Shown: positions 21,100 through 32,222 of the stretch, one piece after another | Layout of the letters: every line of letters begins with the position of its first letter | Position numbering within the stretch: the stretch's first letter is position 1 | Source of the DNA: Liopterus haemorrhoidalis | Taxonomy: Eukaryota; Arthropoda; Insecta; Coleoptera; Dytiscidae | DNA length: 64,000 bases | Direction: 5' to 3' | NCBI GenBank assembly: GCA_963971575.1 | Contig: OZ020611.1 | Span: 64,203,381-64,267,380, forward strand | The notes under the pieces: model-generated | What the model saw: the letters and a program-made list of their open reading frames with translations, nothing else | What the model was told of the DNA's origin: nothing | The model's database searches: none | Program-made: the position numbers and the translations under genes

Positions 21100-22526
21100 T
21101 TCACATTTTATCAAATTGTCCCAGAACAAGCTGGCTTTGAGAAAGGACGTGGTGTTCGCGAACATATATTAACATCAGACTCCTGATTGATAAGACAAGG
21201 GCGTTCTATGTACCTATGTATTAATGTTTTATCGACAATGAAAAGGCATTCGACAGCGTTCGTTGAGTAAAACTATGGCACGTTCTATAAGAAATGGACG
21301 TCTCCATCCATCTAACTAACATTATAAGGTAACTTTACGAATAGAGCCTTGCTGTCATGAAGGTAGATAACACCTTGTCATGAAAATATCAGATAAGAAA
21401 AGGTGTTCATCAGGGTTGCGTATTATCACCTCTGCTGTACAATATTTATAGTGACCTACTTATGAGATTTGTATAGGATGGATAGAATGGCGGCATCTCA
21501 GTAGGAGGACAAAAAATATCGATGGCACTCTTCTTATTGCTGGAAGTGAGGAAGAACTTATAAATCTCTTGAATGAGTTGAAGACTAGTGCAGATTATGG
21601 GTTGAAAATAAACTGTAACAAACTAAAATTATGATCTTGCAAACTCTTCATGGGGAAGTTGACAATATGGTACATTTAGATCTATTTAGCAAGGCCGGAT
21701 CTAGGGTGTGGCTAGTCATGCAGTCACCTCAGTCGCAAAGTTGGTAAGGGCGCGAAAATCATCCCGGCACCCTTTTTTTGGTCATAATTTCGACCCCTCA
21801 TCCTTTTCTATTTGGTTATGACTAAGGATGGGAGCGCAAGATTGGTATTTTGCCTCAGGTTCAGAAATACTTTTGTCCGGCTCTGCTACCTAGTCTTAGT
21901 TCAGGTACATGTGAACTTGAATTACGCTGCCGCATTCAACTGGCACGCGTTGCAATGAGCAACCTGACTAAAATTTGGAAAGATAAATTAACACTTACTC
22001 ATAAAAAAATGGGACAGTCTTAAGACTGTATTTTAAAGGCTGATAAAAAAATAATTCACCGTTTTAATAAAAAAATATAAGCATAGGAAGATAATACAAT
22101 GTTCATAGAACAACTCTATATAAACAAAAATTTGTTATTGTTAACTAAACAAGCTGTAACAATTAATAATAACCGCTTGAGCGAAGAGTATATGATATCG
22201 CTTGTGAGCCTTTGGATTGAATAGACTCATACTAGAGCAATATATTGTGGACAAATAAGTAAATAATTATTTCTTGGAGAAATTAATCCTATCGCAGCGT
22301 CTTTCAAGTCTAACCTTTGCACGAATACTGAAATTGTTTGAGAATGTAAGTCGCCACAAAAATTTGGAGACTTATCGTGCATTGGAAACCAGAAGGTAAG
22401 CACCGCCGTGGTAGAACACCTACTCGCTGGACGGACCTTATATCCAATCTTACAGGGACGAGTCTCGTGACAGCTGTTAGAGATGCCGAAGATTGAGTCA
22501 CTTGGCACTGGATGGCCCGGCGAGTA
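21100..22526 (+). pseudogene. RTE-like LINE, heavily decayed, interrupted
   Basis: Fragments in shifting frames: QAGFEKGRGVREHI (21138-21165 region), a decayed DYEKAFDSVR block near 21240, KGVHQGCVLSPLLYNIYSD (21395-21455), LLIAGSEEELINLLNEL (21530-21580), GLKINCNK, CELELRCRIQLARVAMSNL (about 21912-21970) and WKPEGKHRRGRTPTRW (about 22380-22432). A 200-bp segment (about 21690-21890) bounded by GCCGGATC and GTCCGGCTC splits the YLGS region and looks like a separate small insertion. The piggyBac element at 22531 sits in its 3' end. Many stops; inactive. Confidence 0.75.
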
Positions 22527-22530
22527 TTAA

Positions 22531-24287
22531 CCCATTAGCGCCCAGAGATATATTTTTTTGAATAATGCACTCAAAAACAAATTTTGAGGTAATATTAATA
22601 CTATAAACACGAGAAAATTGTGGAAAAAAATTTACTGTGCCCAGGTTAATTAGAAATGCCTGTCCTATGTATATGACACTGGACACATATGATATATTTG
22701 TGACGTATGATGATGTATTTATGAATAATTTTACTTGAACGTATATAATGCATATTTACTCTTAGTTTAAAAGTAAAACCATTGTCATTTCTAAAGATTG
22801 GGGTGGATGTGTTCACTCCACCCCCCTTTATTATAACATTTATTCAGAATATTACAAAAAAAGTAATACAAATTTCTAATAAACAGAAAATAATAGAAAG
22901 AAAACGTCAAAATTTAATTTTAACCTTTTAAAAATATGGAAATTATTTCATGTGATATGGCAAGAAACAAGCTGAACACAAAGTTACGTCACATTTCACA
23001 CGAAAACTAGTATGTTTGCTTTTACACCCTTGTCGTTGGCATCTTCTTTGCTAGTCGCGATGCTGAATGAGATGATCTCTGCCATCGTATCGAACAGTCT
23101 CTTGTGGTGTTTGTGCTGAAGATTTGCGTTTCGTACCTGAACCTAATAGTTTGAGATACGGTACTATAACAGCTCTTCTAAATTCTAAACAATTCAACGC
23201 CTCACGATGTTTCGATACAAAATCCATGCATTTGTCAACGCCATGTCTAGAATGCGAGTAAACATCCGCCAGTACCATTTTTTCCCTCGTATTTTAACTC
23301 CGTATTTACTTATTAGCCAGTCATGGTGATCAACACCCCCCATATTTTTATTATAAGATTGTATTAGTTTGGATTGTATTGATTGAGAAAATCTCTTCCT
23401 TTTTGCACTTTGTGGTTGTGAAGTGCTGGGTTGAGCAATGTCAAATTCAACTTCCACTGTCCCTGGAATATTTACAACTTCCACAAAACCAAGTTCATCA
23501 TCTTCATCTTCGTCGGTCAGATAATCTGGTTCTGGTGGTACTACAATCACATCTCAGTCTTACGATTGTCGTCAAGATCAAGCCAAAAATCATCATCATT
23601 TATAATTTCTTCCATTTCTTGAAGAGTGAGCGCTTCTTTTGACACCATTTTCTAAAATAAATTAAACTAAAAATATACAGAAATAACTGCAAAAGTTAAA
23701 AATCTTACATACCTTGTATTATTTTCCTTGAATAAAAAACCAACACACTCACTAAAAATATAATATTTATCTTCTAAAATACTGCACTAGTTAACTCTTT
23801 GCAAGACAATTCTGAAATGATCTAAGTTTTTAATAGATTCGCATAGATTTGCATAAAAACAAGCATGCAGGTATGTTCCTGTTAGCGACCAGAGAGATAA
23901 CACATCTGTCCAGTGTCCTATACATATGACAGCATTTTTGTTGGTTTATATTTTGACGAAAGGAAACAAAAAATTAAATTTAAATACGGATACTGAGAAC
24001 TACATACTTTGGTAACAAGAATTAAGCTACATAATATTTTTTAAACATTTGTTTATTTTGAATTATAAATATTTGTCAAACAATAACAGGGACAGTAAAT
24101 ATTCGCTTTTTATATACATATTTTTTTTATCTGATATTTTAATTACATTGACTAAAACCATGTTAGTATGTTAATAAGTGCTTAAACATTCATACTGATA
24201 GGAAAACTTAACCATAAATAATATTGTTTTCTTGTAGGGATTTTTTTATCATGCTGTCCTATGTATAGGACACTGGGCGCTAATGGG
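22531..24287 (-). mobile_element. piggyBac element, TTAA-flanked, internally deleted (1757 bp)
   Basis: TTAA lies on both sides (22527-22530 and 24288-24291). The ends are the 15-bp inverted repeat CCCATTAGCGCCCAG and its complement. Just inside the right end is GTCCTATGTATAGGACAC, and inverted or direct relatives of it occur at 22662-22685 and 23909-23932, presumably subterminal transposase-binding sites. The single gene on the minus strand has lost its catalytic centre. Confidence 0.93.
22943..23648 (-). pseudogene. piggyBac transposase, catalytic core deleted
   Basis: The start Met is at 23648-23646 (MVSKEALTLQEMEE...). The acidic N-terminal region, WLDLDD and TDEDEDDELGF, is typical of PGBD proteins. 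After AQPSTSQPQ it jumps to the C-terminal part SIQSKLIQSYNKNMGGVDHH, WYWRMFTRILDMALTNAW, LEFRRAVIVPYLK. It then continues through one in-frame stop to the cysteine-rich end, RRCQRQGC ... KCDVTLCSACFLPYH. The catalytic DDD domain of several hundred residues is gone. Two frame changes (near 23550 and 23240) break what is left. An intact relative elsewhere in the genome could still mobilise it through the TTAA ends. Confidence 0.88.
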
Positions 24288-24291
24288 TTAA

Positions 24292-25266
24292 ACAAGGAAC
24301 ATACATAATTATGTGATCATTACACTTCCTTCGCTATGTTAGATTAAGACTAGAATTTTAACAATTATTAGTTTGTATGTGATAGTTAGAGTACGGTTAA
24401 GTTAGGACATAATATGTTTTAATCCTATTTAATTGGAGAAAACCTATTGTTCCTTTTAATTTAATAGGATTATAACGTATTATCACCTAGATTGGCCGCT
24501 CTCTAGTAATACTAATTCATATTCCATCAATTGTGAAAATAACAATGTTCATTAAACGGGTATAAAAAATTATTAAAATATTGTTCATAAGCATTATTAA
24601 AATAATTTACAGCTATTTTATTGCATTAAATTATCAAAATAATGCTGGTAGTGCTATAAATTTTAATTACATAAAATTTGTGTTTATTTTAATAATGATA
24701 TAAAATATATAAAAATGTCGCCGTTAATGAAACTCTGTCAAAAGTGGTTTAATGAGTATTCATTTTATGTTTAAATAAAAAATATATTTATTATTTATGA
24801 ATAATTTTCATTAATACTGCATTATTTATTACACAAATATATATGAAATAAAATATATTTATTTAAAATCATTTTATTAATGTAAATGTATAATATAAAA
24901 TGGAATATTTGTTTTTAATTGTGCCCTCAATATGTATAGTTTTTTAAATAATTTAATTATTTTTTTTAAGGCATACTACTTTTATACTATCTACATTTTT
25001 ATAAATGCACTATTGTATTGATTAATTATCATATTATTTGTAATTTATGTAATAAATCATTTATATAATTAGCATATTTTCGCATATTTCGCATATTTTC
25101 GAATATTTCTGGGAGTCTTATGTATGTAGTAAGTAGAAAAGACCAGCAGAATGATGAATGTCTATAGACCGTTCAACAGTTAGAATTCAGTATAGGTTAA
25201 AGGATCAGTCCTTTTTCATACTCACTAATGGTATCTCCCAATAATGCGATTCTTTTCTTTCTTATA
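24292..25266. other. Very AT-rich non-coding stretch
   Basis: Almost pure A/T between 24530 and 25090, with many ATTAAAATA/TATTTTAAT inverted words. A small inverted repeat, TAATCCTATTTAATT versus AATTTAATAGGATTA, lies at 24420-24473. No ORF or recognisable family. Confidence 0.5.
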
Positions 25267-25267
25267 T

Positions 25268-26190
25268 ATACAGGGTGAATTATTTAACGAGCAACATACA
25301 TGTTTCACATATAATGTCAATGAAGTGAGTTATTTTATTTGCAACATAGCCAATTATGAAAGCAAGCTCATATCCATGGCAACAGATATGCAATGGTGAT
25401 TAGATATAATAGTCATTTGACATGATAAAGTTCCTAGACGGCTAAAAATAGTAAATTAGAAACAATAAATTAATTTTTATTAGATTGGTTATATTAACAT
25501 ATAAACAAAAATTAACAAATTTTTTTATTGGTGCTTTATACGATTAATAATTTTACAATAAATTTTCAAAAATTTCACCGTTCCTAGCAAGACAATATCC
25601 TAACCGATTGTAAAAATGTTGTAAAACGTTAAACAGTTGATTTTGATTAATACTTCTTGATGTATTTATAATTCTTTCTTTTAGTTCATTTATATTAATA
25701 AATTGGATACCATCGTAGATTTTTGTTTTAAGATGACCCCAGAAAAAAAAAATCTAGTGGTGATAAATCAGGTGATCTGGCTGGTCAGGCGATAGAACCA
25801 CCGCGTCCTATCAAATGATTTCCAAAAATTTTACAATAAATTTCTAACCTCTAGCGTATAGTGAGGTGGAGCACCGTCTTGCTGAAACCAAATATCACCT
25901 AGCAAACACAAAGCGTTTATAGTTGGAATTATATTGTCACGTAATAAATTTAAATAAACATGAGAATTTAAGTTTCCTTTCAAGAAAAATGTTCCAATTA
26001 TATTTCCCCTTAAGATACCAGCCCATACGTTAACTTTATGAGAGTATTGGGTTTTGGCGTTATTAAATAAATGTAGATTGTCTCTCGACCAATACCGGCA
26101 ATTTTGTATAATTACTTTCCGATTTAAAGTAAATGTAGCTTCGTCAGAGAAACAGATCCAATTGAAAAATTCTGGATTTTGATTTATTGT
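25268..26190 (-). pseudogene. Tc1/mariner-like (IS630-type) transposase, 3' two thirds
   Basis: On the minus strand: CFSDEATFTLNRKVIIQN (about 26150-26098, first Asp), HKVNVWAGILRGNIIGTFFL, IWFQQDGAPPHYTLEVR (about 25900-25855, second Asp), then after frame changes WPARSPDLSPLDFFFWGHLK (about 25785-25730, third Asp) and NGEIFENLL at the end. The block order and the PARSPDLSPLD motif place it close to the DD41D-type group of the 13577-14915 element. A terminal-repeat-like ACAGGGTGAATTATTTAACG begins at 25269. The N-terminal HTH was not found; the element is 5' truncated and frameshifted. Confidence 0.8.
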
Positions 26191-27729
26191 GATTCAAAAT
26201 TAGGAATAATGTGTTGAGACTAAAATACTGAACAATTTTTATTAATAAAGTTTTTGCTTAAAACTCATAGTAGAGATAGAATACGCAATGGAAAATTTAA
26301 CATGGGAAAGCTCGATGTTGCAAGTCGAAAATGGACATACGGTATAACAGTAGCTATCCCAGTTAGTAGCCTAATGCAATCGCACTATTATGTTTGTTAA
26401 TATAATTAATAATCTGCACGTACAGTCGTGTGCCATTCGTCGATATTATTCCTCCATGTTCGTTGTAGTATCTACTTTCGTTGTAGCATCTATTTTCGTT
26501 ATAATACCCTAATTTTATTCATACATCTGTTCGATGTAGCATTCGTTTGTTGTAACATCGTGCGTTATAGCATGTTCCACTGTGCTTTATTTTATTCACT
26601 TCTGGAAAACAAACTTTATTTTTAAGAAAATCTTACTTACTAGTTATTTTTGTAACACTTTTTGTCGACACAAATTAATTATAACTAAAAAATTATAACA
26701 TCCCTTCTCTAACATTTTTTACCATCCATTCCACCTAAATACCTCTTCAATTAATACCAACTCAACCAAAAAATTCCCTAAGTGTCTTCTAATTTGTGGA
26801 TTTCATCGAATTTTTTGCTTGTAATTCGTCAGAAAGTTGTCAGTGCGAGTAAGTTTTTTGTATTGTAGGGGTGGTTATCTTGAAGTCATTAGTTACTAAG
26901 AGAGCAGTATAAAGGGTAAAGGGTGTAGGGTGTGTGGATAGACTTGGTCATCGCCATCAGCTCTCGGGGAAATGTGTTCTCGCAATCGGGATTAGATGTG
27001 AGTCCGCTGAGTTGTTGATTAATATAGGACTATAACATGAATAATGCAACATGGGATAATTCAGAAACCAATGACCGACAGTGGCGTGCTCTACAACCTT
27101 ATTAAGAGATTTCATTCGTTGGAATTAATGGATAAAGTGCTTTTTATTGGTCCATGTTTTCATAATGGGGAAATATGATTTTAGGAAATGTACCAGAAAA
27201 TACTTTTTAAATGGATTATTCACCAAATGTTTTGTTCAAATATAGATATTAAACAGAAAATTTGAAAAGTGGTGAACGAATATGTATATTTAGGTCAATT
27301 GCTAATACTGGGAGGAGATCCTCAGGTCACGGATATTCTTTGCGGAACAAAAATACCATGTGCATCATATGGAAAATTCAGACACAGTCATGTGTGTAAA
27401 TCAGTAGTGGGGTATTGTAAATGAAAATTTTGTGTATTTTTTATTTCATATTCTGTGGATGGAGGTCTTCGAATTTTTGTTTAATAGGTACTAGGATTAT
27501 ATAAAACTATTTTGGTTTCAGCTGACCATATGATACTGAGCCATTTTGACTCTGGCCAAGATTGGTGTTCCTTGGGGGGAATACTATCCGTTTTCTAACT
27601 GCCTCAAAAATAATTAAAAAAAAACTTTTTTTTTTTGTTTGGTCTTCTGGCTTATAATTAAATCTTTTTCTTGTAGTAAAGGTATAATTTTAATATACAA
27701 AGTTGAAAGGATTTAACGTTCTGTACGAG
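26191..27729. other. Mostly unassigned; possible LINE scrap near 27260
   Basis: A short stretch at 27265-27300 reads VNEYVYLGQLL, like the YLG block of LINE reverse transcriptases, but with little support around it. Loosely repeated TTCGTTGTAGCATC words occur at 26455-26575. Otherwise nothing recognised. Confidence 0.3.
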
Positions 27730-28850
27730 TGGTGGCTGGTACATATGAACTGCAAAGCTGATTCTTCTTCATGGTGATTTCAATTCCAGGATTGGTTGGC
27801 AGCAGTTCTCCACGCATCTCGATCCTAGGCCAGTCTTTTTAATTGGACGTAGGAGAGGCAGCCTAGATCTACCCCTACAGTTTGTCCCTTTACTGAGCCC
27901 TCAAGTATCACATTGATTAGTCCTTTATGTCTGACAATGTGTCCGATCCAAGAGTTTCTTCTTTTACTAAGTATTAATCAGACACGGTCTCTCTCTCCAA
28001 TCCTCCGAAGCACCTCTTCATTTGTGAATCTGTCTACCCAGGAGATCTTGAGCATTCTTTGATAACACTACAACTCAAACGACTCCACTTTCCTTCTTTC
28101 CGTAAAGCATTACACTCCAAACGAATGATTTTACCAGTTGATCTCTAAGCGCCAAGTTTATATTATTGGAGGTAAAGAGTCTTTTTTTGTTGAAAGGTAT
28201 CTTGGCTTGATAGATGCGACTGACAAAATCCTTCTTGCTTCGTCCTTCGGATGTGATTTTGCTCCCAAGTTACACAAACTAGTCAACATTCTCAAGTGGC
28301 ACTCCTCCTATAGTCAATTCAGCCGTGTATCTTGTCTGTTCACTATCATCACTTTTGTTTTGCATTTATTTAGTCTTAGGTGGTACAAGGTGCCTGCTAC
28401 CAACTTCATCATTCCTAATGTTTCCAATAGTTTATCCTCACTCTCCGATAATATCGCGTTGTCGCCTGCGAACCGAATCAGGTCAATCTTCCTTCCCTGT
28501 ACCTTTACACCTGCTCTGTGTTCTAGCCTTTCTCTTATGTGATCAATAGCCATCTGGATGTAAACGTTAAACAGAGCTGGTGACATGGAGCAGCCTTGTC
28601 GCACTCCTTACCTAATGTCCGCTTCTTTTTCATGTTCTCCAGATCTTACCACTGCCGTGTATAAGCTCCATATCACTCACCTGTCTTTGTACATTTCTCC
28701 CGCCTTTTTACCATCCGAAACAACTCTGACCAATCGACTCGATCGAAGGCTTTTTCAAGATCTACAAAGGCTATGCAGGTATCTTTGTTCTTTCTTAGCC
28801 TCTTTTCTAGCACTAACTTCCCTTTCGAAATCCGAAATTAATTAATTTAA
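27730..28850 (-). pseudogene. RTE-like LINE, RT to C-terminus
   Basis: Minus-strand order: DTCIAFVDLEKAFDRVDW (about 28780-28725, RT block with DLEKAFD), RQGCSMSPALFNVYIQMAID (28604-28545), LIRFAGDNAILSESEDKL (catalytic YADD degenerated to FAGD), LNKCKTKVMIVNR, YLGSKIT-like remains, IYQAKIPFNKK, QLVKSFVWSVMLYG, then a stop-rich tail to about 27740. This is the same general class as the copies at 7425 and 56715. Inactive: the RT active site is altered and frames change repeatedly. Confidence 0.82.
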
Positions 28851-28869
28851 ACATTACAGACATTTATAA

Positions 28870-28875
28870 TTTCTT

Positions 28876-28918
<43 letters not shown>
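28870..28918. repeat. (CT)n microsatellite
   Basis: Twenty or so CT units preceded by TTTCTTTC. It lies just upstream of the truncated 5' end of the minus-strand LINE. Confidence 0.95.
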
Positions 28919-28919
<1 letters not shown>

Positions 28920-29059
28920 AATTTACATAATTTTTAATTACAAACCGTCATTACTGTCGTGCTTCGTGCGTAAAACATATATTTCGTCTACAAGTTATGC
29001 AATGACTCGATATGCTACATGCATTGGTAGCTCAAGCAGATATTGTATTGTGGTGAATG

Positions 29060-29372
29060 GCATTTCATGGTGGAACGCCAGAAAGCCTAATAAAGGGCCG
29101 GGGGCCTGCCCCCCCCAATAAAGAGGGAAATACCAAATCTTTTAATGGTCTTAGATAAATATATGTATTTAAAAATATGGATGAGGACATTTTTTTTAGA
29201 TCATCACTTGTGAGATCATTTCACAAGTGAGGACTTTTTCTTTTAGGTCATCATTTGTATTTCAGAAGCGTCGAGCTTTTTTTACATCTTCACTTTTTTT
29301 AAATTGAGAATAATTTAAATAATTTTGTCTTCCAGCCCCTCCCCCCTAAATTCCTGGTTGCGCCACTGGTAA
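29060..29372. repeat. Possible non-autonomous hAT fragment
   Basis: The right end reads TTCCTGGTTGCGCCACTG, resembling the terminal repeat of the hAT element at 15337-16545. Inside are C-runs near 29109 and 29340 and a hairpin, CACTTGTGA/TTCACAAGTG, around 29203-29230. The left end and duplication were not found. Confidence 0.35.
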
Positions 29373-29596
29373 TAATTCCCTAAAAACATAACTGCTTAAA
29401 TCTCTGTAACTATTGATGCTATGAAAGTATTTTATGACTTAAAACTTCATAATTTTTATAAAACAATTAAAAAAAAAAAAACACATAGCGTCCGAAGCGA
29501 GCGTGCAAGTATGTTGAAATCCGAGATAGTTCATTTGTGGTGGGGACAACATGCGACGTTAATTTAGAACGTAGAATGCAACAATTTTATGAATTA

Positions 29597-29643
29597 GAAT
29601 ACATACTAATTCATACTAATTCATTATGAATTAGTATGTATTC
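29597..29643. repeat. 18-bp perfect inverted repeat
   Basis: GAATACATACTAATTCAT (29597-29614) and its exact complement (29626-29643) flank an 11-nt loop. It lies 40 bp before the tRNA-like sequence. Confidence 0.9.
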
Positions 29644-29674
29644 ACCTATAAGTATATTATAGCTGGTAGCGTTT

Positions 29675-29760
29675 TGTCGGCATTGGTAGCATAGAGGTAG
29701 CGTTCCTGCTTCACAAGCCAAAGGTCCCGGTTTCGAATCTCGGTCAGGACATGGATGTTA
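29675..29760 (+). repeat. tRNA-derived SINE-like sequence
   Basis: A box TAGCATAGAGG (29687-29697) fits the Pol III consensus. The B box region CGGTTTCGAATC (about 29729-29740) has one extra T. The acceptor arms do not pair as a tRNA should, so this is a tRNA-derived repeat and not a tRNA gene. No clear 3' tail or duplication was found. Confidence 0.55.
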
Positions 29761-30279
29761 GTGAGCCACAATGTATTGGGACATTTAGTCCTGTACGTTT
29801 TAAATAAGTTTTAAACGCGAATCTTTCTTCGTTCTTATTTATTAAGGATAGATTTTTAATTTTTAATTATTCTTCACACACATAAAATTTGTAGTAATAT
29901 ATAAATTAGTTCGCTTGTGTGTATGCATTTTACCTCGAAACTAAAGAACGCCTTCACCGATTAAAAAGAAAAAATAAACCTCAAAATATGACTCTTAGGG
30001 TAACTGAATTCTTTTAAACAATTACAATCATGCGAAAACGTTAAAAAATCACTAAAAGCATAAATGGTATGAAATTTGTACGTAATTATCATAGCAGCCG
30101 TTGATACGTAAGGGAAGTAGGCGGCAGAGGGAGAGGTAAAGGGAGGAACAGACCGGGCACCTCAGCTAGTATGAAATATAGCTTATAGCCTGCTCCGGAT
30201 TCACCCTAAGATGTGTCGGCCCAATAATTTTGACATGATGCTCGTACGGACCTACAGACTAGACATTCAAATTTGCATA
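29761..30279. other. No feature recognised (29761-30279)
   Basis: Sequence between the SINE-like unit and the pogo/Tc-type MITE. It may include SINE body, but no boundary was seen. Confidence 0.4.
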
Positions 30280-30281
30280 TA

Positions 30282-30851
30282 CAGTCGATTCCGCTTAATT
30301 GGGACACATCGGGACTTTGGCATTTTGGCCCAATTAAGCGGCTGCCCCAATTAAGCGAATTTCACATAAAATTAAACAATGCATATTTTTCTTTCAATAA
30401 TTTTATTTTATAAACTCTTGGACAAAACTATAAATTATATATAACCAAAAAATATAAACTTTTAAGAAAAAATAATAATAAATACCAAAATAAAATAATA
30501 AATAGGTACATACAATTTAATTCAATGCAAAAATGCGTCAAGTATCTTTTGTTTTTGTAACATTTCACTTCTACAAAATCAGCACAGGTATTCAGTGCGG
30601 ATGTAGGGCCCCCTTCATTTCCTTCCTACATAAAATAACGCTGTAATATTAAATTCTTTGTACATTTTCTTGAGAATATGTGTGACATAATATGTACTGT
30701 GATCTTAACTGTCCCAATTAAGCAGAATGTTGTCCCAATTAAACATGTAAATTTACTGTTGGTTCCTTGGTTTGGTTTCTGTTCTTTGAGATTTGTCCCA
30801 AATAAGCGGCTGCCCCAATTAAGCGGTGACCCAATTAAGCGGAATCGACTG
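30282..30851. mobile_element. pogo/Tc-type MITE with repeated subterminal motif (570 bp)
   Basis: Perfect-looking terminal repeats CAGTCGATTCCGCTTAATTG and complement, with TA on both sides (30280-30281 and 30852-30853). The word CCCAATTAAGCGG or a one-to-three-base variant occurs about eight times, clustered within 80 bp of the left end and 145 bp of the right end, in both orientations. The middle is AT-rich and non-coding. Repeated subterminal sites of this sort usually bind the transposase of the autonomous partner. Confidence 0.85.
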
Positions 30852-30853
30852 TA

Positions 30854-32201
30854 TTTAGATTCAATTTTTAGATTAATATTAAATATACTTCAGCAAGCCT
30901 GTGGCTGCAAGCGTTAAACCGTTTGTATCTGTTGTTTGGCCGCTAAGCAAGGGCACGGACGTGAGTTGAACTCCTGCTTATGTCAAATACTTTGTGTAAA
31001 AATATTTATACAAATTACAGTTTCTGCTTAGCCGTTCGTAACCAGCTATAAACTGTAGGTGCCTTTCTGAGTACGCTAAAAAATGTACGTAATACTGACC
31101 ATATTACTCCTGAATGTACATAGATTGAAAACATGGTCATAAAATCTGGAAACAGAAGGCCTAGGGTCAACTCGGGCTATCACGCCAATGATGATGAATA
31201 AATATCCTATACTAATAAAATTATATAATATGAATAATAGAAAAAATTAAAAATTGCTAGTAACAATATCTAAATAATAAACTACTCCCCCTGAAGTAGT
31301 AAACCAATTAAAAATATTGCGGGTACTAAAACTCGCCATAATAATAAAAATTGCAGAATCAATTAAGGGATAAATAATTGTTCTATAAAGTAATGATATA
31401 TGATGATTCACAACATCGTTCAAATACAGCAGGCGAAATAATTTTATATAGCCCCGGTCATGTCTAGCTCATCAGTTGAAACAGCGGCGAATGTGAAATG
31501 AGCCTCCCAGGGGATCTAGCGGTGGCAGAGAGCAGCCCCACACTTTATAAATGTGCCGTCATCATATGATTATATCCGTGAGCCGGGCGAATGTATGTGG
31601 TCCGGTGTCGGCCATATCACCAACATCCACTGGTCATGGCCGACACTCTCCACTCTAACCAATGATGCCATCTGCATATATGCATACATTTCACAACACA
31701 TCTTTACATTTTCAACGATAATGAATTGTGATAGAACCGGAATTAATTGCCATAAAAGCCTGAAATTGGGTAAAAATTTAAGAGTTAAAAAGCGAAATGT
31801 TGTTTGATGATGGAATCATAATGTATATGAATTTTAATATTATGATTTATTTTCCATAAACCATATATTATAAGCATAATATCAACAATAATCAGTACCA
31901 ATCCTAAGCTTAGGCAATCAGGGTATTTGCCTTGGGTTGCATACTACGGTAATAATATAGAGACGTTCTCCCGCCAAATAAAGATATAATAATTTGTGTT
32001 TATGCACTTGACTGTAGATTTATGCCTGAGTAACAATGTAATTCGTCATCGCTTGGAAACCCCACTACTAATTTCATGCGCCGGATTCACATCCTGTCAT
32101 GACATATGCCGGGTGATCAATATTGATTGTCTTAGCTGATTCATCGCAATAGTTTTTAGGTCGCTTACACATTATCGTAAACTAGACTCATAGACGTACT
32201 T
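30854..32201. other. No gene; contains an 11-bp hairpin
   Basis: No coherent ORF. GTGTCGGCCAT (31605-31615) and its complement (31636-31646) form a GC-rich hairpin. Composition around 31450-31650 is less AT-rich than its surroundings, but nothing is identifiable. Confidence 0.4.
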
Positions 32202-32222
32202 ATGTCAAAATCTACTTATGTA

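Noticed and set aside
26428..26625. Small ORF with repeated Tyr/Phe/Cys-rich words
   Set aside because: It reflects the degenerate TTCGTTGTAGCATC repeat and AT-rich composition, not a protein.
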